From the NCBI GenBank assembly GCA_031255075.1, contig JAIRTF010000283.1:1-7743 (forward strand): 7,743 nt of DNA, written 5' to 3'. Source of the DNA: Bifidobacteriaceae bacterium (lineage in GTDB: Bacteria; Actinomycetota; Actinomycetes; Actinomycetales; WQXJ01). The translations under genes were made by a program, and so were the position numbers. Of the stretch, positions 1-7,091 are shown piece after piece (the first letter of the stretch is position 1; each line of letters begins with the position of its first letter). Below the pieces are notes generated by a model that had not been told where the DNA came from, did not search any database, and was given only the letters and a program-made list of their open reading frames with translations.

Positions 1-97
1 CAGCGCCCGTCAACTGGAACGCTGGCAGCACATCCCCCGTTCGGGGCAGCTCCCCCACTGTGACAACTTCCATTCCGCCAAATTCAGTAACAGCCAT
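1..97 (-). CDS. tpx: Thiol peroxidase (Tpx family peroxiredoxin), N-terminal fragment
   Basis: Partial gene: the first 32 codons, read leftwards from an ATG at 97 and running off the window at position 1. The peptide begins MAVTEFGGMEVVTVGELPR and continues with TGDVLPAFQLTGA. This matches the start of atypical 2-Cys peroxiredoxins of the Tpx family, where a short beta strand precedes a VGELP-x-x-G segment and an APAFxLT segment (compare the mycobacterial Tpx N-terminus). Family members reduce hydrogen and alkyl peroxides in the cytoplasm using thioredoxin. The catalytic cysteines lie beyond the window, so activity cannot be judged. The start is fixed by the family alignment and by an AAAGGAGGT ribosome binding site upstream, with a rather long 12-base gap. 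The gene lies in the same direction as hemW, 270 bases downstream of it, and probably has its own promoter. The identification rests on a short but characteristic stretch. Confidence 0.85.
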   Translation of the reverse strand, partial: MAVTEFGGMEVVTVGELPRTGDVLPAFQLTGA

Positions 98-109
98 GCG
101 GCTGACTCT

Positions 110-118
110 ACCTCCTTT
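110..118 (-). promoter_or_regulatory. Ribosome binding site of tpx
   Basis: The minus strand reads AAAGGAGGT, a near-perfect complement to the 16S rRNA 3' end and the strongest such site in the window. It lies 12 bases before the ATG at 97, longer than usual. No ATG, GTG or TTG lies in the tpx frame between site and start, so the ATG is kept. Confidence 0.75.
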
Positions 119-302
119 CGGGTTGGCCGATGCCGCGCCCCCGGTTCCGTACCACCGCTGAATACTGTCTTCCCCGCAGGCCGTTGAAACTCCGCTCGGA
201 ACTGTTGGCTAGTAAGGCCGCGAATCTTCAGCAACTGTCAGCATTCCGAGGAGCCGCTTAGCATCCCGATTCCCTGGTCGGAACAGCCGTTTAGGGCCAG
301 GG

Positions 303-338
303 CTAGCCAGCCAGAGCGTGGGTCACCAAATCCGCCAG
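303..338 (-). repeat. Second, partial copy of the hemW 3' end
   Basis: These 36 bases match the last 36 bases of hemW (368-403) at 33 positions, in the same orientation and offset by 65 bases. On the minus strand the copy translates as LADLVTHALAG followed by TAG, against LADLVTQALAG and TAG in hemW. All three differences fall at third codon positions; two are synonymous and one gives Q to H. Similarity stops abruptly at both ends. It is probably a remnant of a hemW tail left by recombination or duplication rather than a functional gene. It has no start codon context or ribosome binding site of its own. Confidence 0.8.
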
Positions 339-367
339 TCGAATCACAACGCGACGGGGACGCCGGT

Positions 368-1504
368 CTAGCCGGCCAGGGCTTGGGTCACCAAATCCGC
401 CAGCAACCGGCCGCGAAGTGTCAACACAGCGCGGTTATCAACAATCTCCACCAGCCCATCAGCAGCCAGTTGTTTGGCGGCGACTTGGCCCGCGGGAGGC
501 ACATCGCTGAGGGCTATCCCGGCGGCCGTGCGGATGCGCAACATGACACGTTCAAGGCTGGCGGCGGCATCGTCCAACTCTTCGCCGCCTTCTAGAGGCA
601 ACCGGCCCTGATCGACCAACTGGCCGTAAGCCAGCGGGCGTTTGACGTTCCAATGGCGGCGCCGGCCAATCGCAGAGTGCGCTCCAGGCCCAATGCCAAG
701 CCACTGACCGCCCGTCCAATAGCCAACGTTGTGGGCGCATTCTTGGCCGGGAACCGCCCAGTTCGAAATCTCATACCAAGTCAGCCCAGCAGCGGACAGG
801 CGCTGGTCAACCAGTTCGTACTTCCGGGCTTGCTCATCCTGATCCAGCCCAGGCACCTGACCTGCGGCGATGGCCCGGGCCAGCGGCACATGCGGCTCCA
901 AGGTCAGGGCGTATGCGGAAATGTGCTGAACACCCAGGGCAAGTGCCGCGTCAATCGAACGCTCCCAAGCCGCCAAGCTCTCCCCTGGCGTGCCATAGAT
1001 CAGATCAACCGATGTCCGCAGTCCCGCGGCGTGGGCGGCCGCCACGCCGGTGGCTACTCGGTCCGGTGTGTGGGTCCGGTCCAAGGTGGCCAGCACCTGG
1101 GGCACCGCCGACTGCATTCCGAAGGAGACCCGGTTGAAACCAGCAGCCGCCAGCTCTGCCAGATAGCCGGGATCAACTGTGTCGGGGTTGGCTTCGACGC
1201 TCACTTCAGCGCCGGTCCGCAATCCGAACTGGCGGTCTATGCCCCTCAGCAACCGGGCCAAGTCGGCGGCCGGGAGCAGAGTTGGCGTGCCGCCACCAAA
1301 GAAGACGGTGTCCACGCCACCAGCAGGCAGTTCAACTGAACCGGCCAGCGACTGTTCCGCCAGTTCCAATTCCCTTAGGGCGTGGCTCACATAGGCTTGT
1401 TGGGCTTCGGGACCAGCTACATAGGTGTTGAAATCGCAGTAGCCGCAACGCCGTGAACAGAACGGCACATGGACATAGACGCCAAACGGATCGGCGGCGC
1501 TCAC
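368..1504 (-). CDS. hemW: HemW-type radical SAM protein (heme chaperone, HemN-like)
   Basis: This is a 378-residue protein, the usual length for HemW. The radical SAM cluster motif CSRRCGYCDF (Cys16, 20, 23) has the CxxxCxxCxF form. True coproporphyrinogen dehydrogenase HemN carries a fourth cysteine (CxC) there, so HemW is favoured. A GGGTPT SAM-binding motif lies at residues 70-75, and a C-terminal HemN_C-type region contains WLGIGPGAHS followed by HWN. HemW family proteins bind heme and deliver it to cytochromes; they do not make protoporphyrinogen. Two adjacent GTG codons (1507 and 1504) could start it. I chose 1504 because GTGA then gives the same 4-base stop/start overlap seen at other junctions of this operon; starting at 1507 adds one residue. 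No clear ribosome binding site is visible, which fits translational coupling to the gene before it. In many actinobacteria hemW sits with lepA and hrcA-dnaJ, so this position is unusual. Confidence 0.93.
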   Translation of the reverse strand: MSAADPFGVYVHVPFCSRRCGYCDFNTYVAGPEAQQAYVSHALRELELAEQSLAGSVELPAGGVDTVFFGGGTPTLLPAADLARLLRGIDRQFGLRTGAEVSVEANPDTVDPGYLAELAAAGFNRVSFGMQSAVPQVLATLDRTHTPDRVATGVAAAHAAGLRTSVDLIYGTPGESLAAWERSIDAALALGVQHISAYALTLEPHVPLARAIAAGQVPGLDQDEQARKYELVDQRLSAAGLTWYEISNWAVPGQECAHNVGYWTGGQWLGIGPGAHSAIGRRRHWNVKRPLAYGQLVDQGRLPLEGGEELDDAAASLERVMLRIRTAAGIALSDVPPAGQVAAKQLAADGLVEIVDNRAVLTLRGRLLADLVTQALAG

Positions 1505-2283
1505 CACACCGGTCCGTTGTATGACCAGTTGTTCCAGTCGCGGTTCTGGTTGTCCTGGAATTCGACCTGGCCGTTGCGGTTCTGTTCCTTGAGCCGTTCC
1601 ATCTTGCGGTCGCGGTCCGGATCCTTGGACGGGCTTGGTGAAGCCGATGAACTAGAAGAACCAGATGGTGACGCGCTCTCACTGCCAGAAGGCGAAGGGC
1701 TGCCAGAACTCGAACCGCTGGGCGAAGGCGAATCGCTTGGCGGCGGTGAAGATGACTGGCTGGGAGACGGCGAAGGGCTGGGTGAAGGCGACGGCTGCGG
1801 TGGCGGTTTCTCCAGCTTTTCCAGCAACCGGCGTTCCGCCTCGGCACCGGTTTCGTCAGCCGCTGGGCAGTCACCGTCACGCAGGGTGGTCAAGGCCAAC
1901 TCCCAGAAGGCTGTCGCCCCGGCCCCGTCACCGGCGGCGGCCGCCGCATCGCCTTGGAGCTCTTGGGCCAGGGACAGGTTCTCCCGAACCAAGCATTGTT
2001 TGGCGTCCGGTGTCAGCGGCAGGGCGTCAGTCAAGATGGCCTCAGCCTTGGCCGTCTCGCCGCCGGCCAGCACCGCTGTGCCTTCACCGAACAGTGCTTT
2101 CCACCGTTCAAATGGCATAGATGAACCAGCGGTCTGGTAGTGCCGGGCCGATTTCTCGAACATGTTCGCGCCGTAGGCCGTGGTACCCATCCGCCCCAGT
2201 TGCCAGAGGCAGATCGCCAACGTTCCTAGGGTGAAGATCACCACGGCGCCAACTATCCGCGCCAACAGCGGGAACCATTTCAT
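1501..2283 (-). CDS. Membrane-anchored TPR-like/BatC-position protein with Pro/Ser-rich stalk
   Basis: A 260-residue protein. One hydrophobic helix (about residues 6-30) anchors the N-terminus. Residues 38-155 are alanine-rich and helical, and look like one or two degenerate TPR-type hairpins (YGANMFEKSARHYQTAG resembles a TPR start, and a second helical pair runs near 78-135). Residues 160-219 are almost pure Pro, Ser and Gly. The last 37 residues change character: charged (RDRKMERLKEQNRNGQ), then rich in Asn, Asp and Trp (WNNWSYNGPVW). It occupies the place of the TPR protein (BatC-like) in MoxR-VWA operons. Most of the chain probably lies outside the membrane, with the stalk spanning the cell wall. 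The open frame extends upstream to 2472, but the ATG at 2283 is preferred: it overlaps the previous stop as ATGA and places the anchor at the N-terminus. The molecular role is unknown; the TPR call is weak. Confidence 0.8.
   Translation of the reverse strand: MKWFPLLARIVGAVVIFTLGTLAICLWQLGRMGTTAYGANMFEKSARHYQTAGSSMPFERWKALFGEGTAVLAGGETAKAEAILTDALPLTPDAKQCLVRENLSLAQELQGDAAAAAGDGAGATAFWELALTTLRDGDCPAADETGAEAERRLLEKLEKPPPQPSPSPSPSPSPSQSSSPPPSDSPSPSGSSSGSPSPSGSESASPSGSSSSSASPSPSKDPDRDRKMERLKEQNRNGQVEFQDNQNRDWNNWSYNGPVW
1627..1806 (-). repeat. Pro/Ser-rich low-complexity coding segment
   Basis: These 60 codons encode a PSPSPS run followed by PSG and SSS patterns (residues 160-219 of the BatC-position protein). 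The DNA is an imperfect short tandem repeat; for example the plus strand repeats GGCGAAGGGCTG. It is likely a flexible stalk whose length may vary between strains by slippage. Confidence 0.8.
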
Positions 2284-4253
2284 GGCTGCCACCCCTTCCG
2301 CGTCACCATCACCGCGGCCTTCCGCGCACCGGAGGCCCGCCGCATTCGGACCAGTTGGTGGGCCAACTCCCAGATCAGCAACGGGAACAGGATCACAGCC
2401 AACCATGGACCAATCGGCCGGTTGACCGAGGCCTGGGCTGATGTTGGCCGTTCCGGCAGGTCGCCCTGCCAAAACGCATCGGTGACATCACGGTCAGCGG
2501 TGCGCCAGTGGTAGGACACTCCCATCTGATCAGCAATCTTCTCCAGGGCCTTCTGATCAATCACTGAGATCGCGTCATGGCCATAGTTGTCCCAATCTGG
2601 GATGTAGTCCTGGGTGTCAAATGACGTGCCGTCATAGGTCGGTACATGCCCAAGCATCCGGCCGCCGTCCTTGGTGCCATAGCCGAGCACTGCCCCGCCA
2701 TCGATCAGCTTGGCGGTGTCTTTGAAGGACTTCGGCTTCTTACCAGAAGTCTGTTCACCATCCCCTAGGTAGTAGACCAGGCGAGCCCGTTCCGGGTGGT
2801 TCTCCGCGCTCTGTTCCAAAGCCTCCATCAGCAGGTCAAGTCCCGAGTCGATGGATGTACCGGTGGCTTGATAGTGGACCTCCGGCGTCAGAGTTTCGGT
2901 GGCCGCGGCGACCGCTGTCATGGACGCGGATGGCGGCAGCAGATACCGACCGTGAGAGGAGACCGCGATGATAGAGAAATGCGCGCCGGCGTGGTGCTCT
3001 GCCAAAGCCCTCAAGTCCGCTATGACTCCCTCGGTGCGGGGCTCATCCCCATTCCAATCCTCGGCCGCCAGCGAAGGTGAGGTATCAACCAACACAATCA
3101 CATCAGCTTCCAAAGCCGTTTGGGTGCGCTGTTCAGAACCGACCGGCGGGTTCCAAATGACCAACACCACCAGACCGCCAATGATGACCCGCCGGGCCAC
3201 CGTCAACACTGTTCGGTGAGCTTTCCAGCCGCCGGTCAGCAGCAAGCCCACTACCCCAATGGCCAGCAGCACAGTGCCAACCGCCGGCCGGTCAGAAACC
3301 ACCCGTTGGGCTGGTTCTTTGATCATGGCTGCTTCTTGGGCCATGATCCCTTCAACCACTCCGGCCACAGTGTTCGGATCGTCAATGGTGAAGTAGCCGC
3401 CACCAGTTCGAACTGATTCCTCTTCGAGTTCCCTGAAAGCGGAGTAGTTCACCTCCGTCCCGCCGATCCAACCAGCGGCCGAATCCTCTGGGCATAGCGA
3501 ATAGACCCGCACATCTGCTTCTGCCGCCATGTCGATCGCCTCAGACAGGTCAAAGATCGGCTTCCCGAACAGCTGGTTGTCCGTGGCCAGAACTACCGAC
3601 CGGGGCCGCTCTGAATCTTGATCATCGAACAGCATCAGGCAAGAGGCCAGCCCATCGCCCGGCAGTGACGATCCGTTACCCAGCAACGTGCCAGAGGTGT
3701 CCGGCCAGTCCTCGAACGGGATGTCATACAGGTCGTCATAGGTTTCGGCTTCGGCCACGCGGGTCAGCTGCTCTTCCAGCGGCCGGAGGGTGGCGTCAAT
3801 GAATTCGTAGTCATCAGTCAACGGGAACAACGTCACCGAGGATGAGTTGAACCAACTCAACCCGACCCGTTCGCCTTCAAATTCTTGAATAATGTCCCTG
3901 AACTGGGCAATCACTCCGGCATCCACCGGGAACATGGAACCGGAAATATCCAGGCACAACACCACATCCCGAGAGGCCTTCTCCGAGTAGACAGTGCGGG
4001 CTTCGGCCGGCCGGGCCGCCAACACACTGGCGCCGATCCCAGCCACCAAAGTGAAAATCACCGCCGTGAACACCATTCGGCTGTGCGCAAACGCCACCTT
4101 TCGGAAGGACGGTAGGGCGGCAAACCGCAGCGTGTTGGCCAGGCGGGTGCCCGTCATCGGCCGTCGTTTGCCGGCAACGATCCAGACCAGCGGTGTGGCC
4201 AACGCCAACACCACCAGGCCGGCCACACCCATCCATGGGTTTATCCAGGTCAT
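2280..4253 (-). CDS. Membrane protein with two VWA domains (BatA-BatB-like fusion)
   Basis: A 657-residue protein built as two tandem halves. Half 1 has hydrophobic segments at about 7-27 and 59-79, then a von Willebrand A domain from about 96, with metal-site motif DISGS (Asp102, Ser104, Ser106), a Ser196 where Thr is usual before GDGL, and Asp225 in ATDN. A closing helix lies at about 323-342. Half 2 has a helix at about 354-368, a second VWA domain with DTSPS (Asp390, Ser392, Ser394), Thr466 and Asp498, and a last helix at 615-635. Basic loops at 29-51, 344-355 and 637-653 predict that both VWA domains face outward. In Bat-type operons these halves are normally two neighbouring genes of about 320-330 residues, so this looks like a gene fusion with both metal sites kept. 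The ATG at 4253 overlaps the upstream stop as ATGA. Such VWA domains are thought to be partners of MoxR ATPases; the substrate is unknown. Confidence 0.92.
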   Translation of the reverse strand: MTWINPWMGVAGLVVLALATPLVWIVAGKRRPMTGTRLANTLRFAALPSFRKVAFAHSRMVFTAVIFTLVAGIGASVLAARPAEARTVYSEKASRDVVLCLDISGSMFPVDAGVIAQFRDIIQEFEGERVGLSWFNSSSVTLFPLTDDYEFIDATLRPLEEQLTRVAEAETYDDLYDIPFEDWPDTSGTLLGNGSSLPGDGLASCLMLFDDQDSERPRSVVLATDNQLFGKPIFDLSEAIDMAAEADVRVYSLCPEDSAAGWIGGTEVNYSAFRELEEESVRTGGGYFTIDDPNTVAGVVEGIMAQEAAMIKEPAQRVVSDRPAVGTVLLAIGVVGLLLTGGWKAHRTVLTVARRVIIGGLVVLVIWNPPVGSEQRTQTALEADVIVLVDTSPSLAAEDWNGDEPRTEGVIADLRALAEHHAGAHFSIIAVSSHGRYLLPPSASMTAVAAATETLTPEVHYQATGTSIDSGLDLLMEALEQSAENHPERARLVYYLGDGEQTSGKKPKSFKDTAKLIDGGAVLGYGTKDGGRMLGHVPTYDGTSFDTQDYIPDWDNYGHDAISVIDQKALEKIADQMGVSYHWRTADRDVTDAFWQGDLPERPTSAQASVNRPIGPWLAVILFPLLIWELAHQLVRMRRASGARKAAVMVTRKGWQP

Positions 4254-4711
4254 CGGCCCACCGCCGCTCGGGCCCGTTGCGCCAAGTCTTCGATGTCGCC
4301 TTCGCCTTCCACGCCGAACTCCACCGGGTAGGCAGCGGAGACCATGTCCACCAAGGCCACCAGTTCCTCGTGAACCTTCAGGTCCGTCAGGGTCATGGTG
4401 GTGGCTTCCCGCCCGGCAAAGGCCCGCACCGCCAGGGACAGCCGTTGGGCCGCGGCCCGGTCGGAGATTTCGCCGCTCTTCCAGGCCCGCTCAATCTTGG
4501 CGATTTCCCGCAATATGGACCACGATGCCGCGCGGCTGGCCAGCGGACCAACCTGCCCGGTCTGTTTGGCGGCTTGGCGCCGGGCCCGTATCCAGCGCAC
4601 CAACGGTGGCACGGTCATCAAGGCGACGGCTGTCAAGATGCAGATCAGTCCGCCAATCAGCCACCAAACTGAGAAGGCTTCCGGCGGCCAGGGCACTTCA
4701 AGTTCCGGCAT
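4250..4711 (-). CDS. Small one-helix membrane protein (DUF4381-like) of the MoxR-VWA operon
   Basis: A 153-residue protein. A short Pro- and acid-containing N-terminus (MPELEVPWPPEAFSVWW) leads into one hydrophobic helix at about 13-37, then a basic stretch (RWIRARRQAAK) and a mostly helical cytoplasmic domain with many Ala, Glu and Arg. The layout of a PP/WW-rich start, one helix, a basic turn and a helical tail resembles DUF4381-like proteins found between DUF58 and VWA genes in such clusters, but I cannot show homology from the sequence alone. The basic segment after the helix predicts that the tail is cytoplasmic, where it could link MoxR/DUF58 to the membrane VWA protein (inference). The ATG at 4711 is preceded by GGAAAGG seven bases upstream and overlaps the end of the DUF58 gene by 14 bases. 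The stop overlaps the VWA start as ATGA. No catalytic motif is visible. Confidence 0.82.
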   Translation of the reverse strand: MPELEVPWPPEAFSVWWLIGGLICILTAVALMTVPPLVRWIRARRQAAKQTGQVGPLASRAASWSILREIAKIERAWKSGEISDRAAAQRLSLAVRAFAGREATTMTLTDLKVHEELVALVDMVSAAYPVEFGVEGEGDIEDLAQRARAAVGR

Positions 4712-5587
4712 GGCGGTGCCTTTCCAGTAGCCGAATCAGCACGTCAACCAGTTCGGATTGGCCACGCACGCGGCCGTGCACAATGCCGCGCCGGGCCAAG
4801 GCCCGTTCAATGGCTTGGGCCCGCGTATCGGAAGCGACCCGGGCTTCGGTGGCCAATGCTGAATGCAGCCGAACCTCATCTGGCAGTCCCCAGCCGGTCT
4901 CCACATCAAATGGGCTTTCGGCCCAGCCTTCGGCCATGTGCATGTCAGCGATGCGCACCACCAGCACTTGGTGGCGGGCGTGCAGCTCTGCCAAGGACTT
5001 TTCGCCGGCTGCTCCCAACTCGGCATCGTCCGTGATCAAAATGGCTATGCCGTGTTTGGAACGGGTCTTGACGGCGTAGTCCAACACTGCGGCCAAATCG
5101 GATGCCGCGCCATCGGCCTCGCGGGAAGCCAAAGCGATCCGGCTCAAGACAAATTCGCTGTGTTTACGGGATCCGGCCGCCCGAACGGCTCCCTGCCAGG
5201 CGGTGTCACCGTAGACAGCCCCCAACAAGTCACGGTGGCGCACAGCTAGATGCGCGAAGACCGCGGCCACGTCCAAAGCCAATTCGTGCTTCGGTGTGCC
5301 GTCTGGGGCGACTGCTGTCATGGACCGCCCGGTGGATACCACCAGCAAAACGTTGTTCTTCCGTTCAGCCACATATCGGCGCACCAGCGGCCGGCCGGCG
5401 CGGGCTGTGGCTTTCCAGTCGATGTCCGCCATGGCGTCACCGGGAACGTATTCGCGCAGGTCTTCAAAGTCTGTGCCGCGGCCGGGGAAGATCGAGGCGT
5501 AACCGCCGTCCAGCATTGAGCGCGCCCGGCGCTGCGAATGCAGTTCCAGGAGCGCTTCAACCGCGCGGATGCGCCCGGCGCGGTTGG

Positions 5588-5591
<4 letters not shown>
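4698..5591 (-). CDS. DUF58 family protein of the MoxR-VWA operon
   Basis: A 297-residue protein without membrane helices, matching the short cytoplasmic form of DUF58. The family signature lies at residues 38-77: GRGTDFEDLREYVPGD, then DIDWKATARAG, then LVRRYVAER. Immediately after it a VWA-like core begins, but the first metal-site motif reads STGRS (residues 86-90) where related proteins usually have Asp in the first position; Ser86 is encoded by TCC at 5334-5336. A later strand ending ILITDDAE (184-191) keeps its Asp. DUF58 proteins are commonly encoded beside MoxR ATPases and are taken to be their partners; no enzymatic activity is established. The ATG at 5591 overlaps the moxR stop as ATGA, so the two are probably made in fixed ratio. 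The family call is secure, the function is not. Confidence 0.93.
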
Positions 5592-6565
<974 letters not shown>

Positions 6566-6572
6566 GCGTTAC

Positions 6573-6578
6573 AGGATA
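6573..6578 (-). promoter_or_regulatory. Candidate -10 element of the moxR operon (possibly leaderless)
   Basis: The minus strand reads TATCCT, four of six matches to TATAAT, ending seven bases before the moxR GTG. Transcription would then begin at or next to the start codon. No good -35 sits at the standard spacing: TTGTCA on the minus strand is 22 bases upstream. No Shine-Dalgarno precedes the GTG, which fits a leaderless message. This is a prediction from a weak motif. Confidence 0.35.
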
Positions 6579-6587
6579 ACGGCCTCG

Positions 6588-6615
6588 GCTTGACGCAAGC
6601 TGACAATTGCCTGAC
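6588..6615. promoter_or_regulatory. Operator-like repeats in the moxR/thioesterase divergent region
   Basis: Three TGAC tetramers begin at 6591, 6601 and 6612, spaced 10 and 11 bases, so they lie on one face of the helix. The first is embedded in a short palindrome, GCTTG-ACG-CAAGC (6588-6600), and a CAATTG palindrome follows the second. The cluster sits 10-37 bases upstream of the candidate moxR -10, where a regulator could bind. The motif is short, so chance is possible. Confidence 0.3.
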
Positions 6616-6690
6616 TGGTTCCTCTTCCCCGGCCGATGCCGCGCCAAGACCGCCGCGCCTGGGTCACGGCTGGCCGCCCGGGTTTGGTCT

Positions 6691-6697
6691 AAGGTGG
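6691..6697 (+). promoter_or_regulatory. Ribosome binding site of the thioesterase gene
   Basis: AAGGTGG differs by one base from AAGGAGG and ends four bases before the GTG at 6702. It supports GTG as the start of the hotdog protein. TAAGGT at 6690-6695 also resembles a -10 box, but the ribosome binding site reading is simpler. Confidence 0.6.
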
Positions 6698-6701
6698 GCC
6701 C

Positions 6702-7091
6702 GTGAGCCAAGACCTGGGAGAACTGGACACCAAGCTGGGGGTAGAAATACTAGAAGCCTCGATTGGCCGGGTGGTGGGCCGCATGCCGGTGGCCACCAAC
6801 CGTCAACCATTTGGTCGGCTTCATGGCGGCGCATCGTTGGCCTTGGGTGAGTCACTTGGCTCGCTGGCAGCCACTTTGCACGCCGAACCGTTGGGGCTGG
6901 CCGCCGTGGGTGTGGACATCAACGGCACTCATCACCGCGGTGTGCGGGACGGATTCGTCACCGGTGTGGCCACCCCGGTTCATTTGGGACGCCGAACCAC
7001 CACCCATGAGGTTGTCATCAGCGATGACGCCGGCAGCCGGATCTGCACTGTGCGGATCACCAATCAGTTGATCCCTATGACTGAGGACTAG
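6702..7091 (+). CDS. Hotdog-fold acyl-CoA thioesterase (PaaI/MenI-like)
   Basis: A 129-residue single hotdog domain. The signature is QPFGRLHGGASLALGES (residues 35-51). The HGG turn and Glu50 at the start of the long helix match the catalytic layout of YdiI/MenI and EntH type thioesterases, where this glutamate activates water to cleave the thioester. The second half, with DINGTHHRGVRDG then VTGVATPVHLGRRT, follows the usual DIN-x-x-H-x-x-x-x-x-x-G and P-x-H-x-G-R-x-T pattern. Likely substrates are aromatic or acyl-CoA thioesters such as 1,4-dihydroxy-2-naphthoyl-CoA of menaquinone synthesis. No menaquinone gene is in the window, so the substrate is not settled and no symbol is given. The gene is divergent from the moxR operon across a 136-base gap. 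Its last 17 bases overlap the end of the convergent aminotransferase gene. Confidence 0.9.
   Translation: MSQDLGELDTKLGVEILEASIGRVVGRMPVATNRQPFGRLHGGASLALGESLGSLAATLHAEPLGLAAVGVDINGTHHRGVRDGFVTGVATPVHLGRRTTTHEVVISDDAGSRICTVRITNQLIPMTED

Larger units (their letters stand above)
98..367. other. Intergenic region between hemW and tpx
   Basis: This 270-base gap holds the tpx ribosome binding site, a 15-base word also present in the moxR/thioesterase intergenic region (125-139 here), and a partial copy of the hemW 3' end (303-338). Just past the hemW stop a short inverted repeat spans the stop codon (GCCGG at 362-366, CCGGC at 372-376). It has only a 5-base stem and no T-run, so I do not call it a terminator. 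I saw no tRNA, no recognised riboswitch and no convincing sigma-70 promoter, although a tpx promoter probably lies here. Confidence 0.6.

Noticed and set aside
10..234. 74-residue minus-strand open frame from a TTG at 234
   Set aside because: It runs in a different frame through the tpx leader and the tpx start. The tpx frame has a strong ribosome binding site and a family match, while this peptide resembles nothing and has no start signal.
262..282. CCGA...TCGG hairpin in the intergenic leader as a tRNA, riboswitch or terminator
   Set aside because: The stem is about four to five pairs, has no T-run, and lacks cloverleaf features or any riboswitch consensus I recognise.
362..376. Inverted repeat at the hemW stop as a terminator
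   Set aside because: The stem is only five base pairs with a five-base loop, and no T-run follows on the minus strand.
653..1339. 228-residue plus-strand open frame
   Set aside because: It lies wholly antisense to hemW, which carries a full radical SAM signature. No domain is recognisable in the antisense product.
1469..2140. 223-residue plus-strand open frame with Glu/Gly-rich repeats
   Set aside because: The EGEG pattern is the mirror image of the Pro/Ser codons on the minus strand. The minus-strand frame has the anchor helix, operon overlaps and a sensible position.
2284..2472. Extended N-terminus for the BatC-position protein (start at 2472)
   Set aside because: It would overlap the VWA gene by about 190 bases and bury the membrane anchor. 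The ATG at 2283 gives an ATGA overlap and an N-terminal anchor.
3994..5079. 361-residue plus-strand open frame
   Set aside because: It is antisense to the VWA, small membrane and DUF58 genes. Its product is an Arg/Pro/Ser-rich string typical of antisense reading in GC-rich DNA, and all three opposing genes have clear support.
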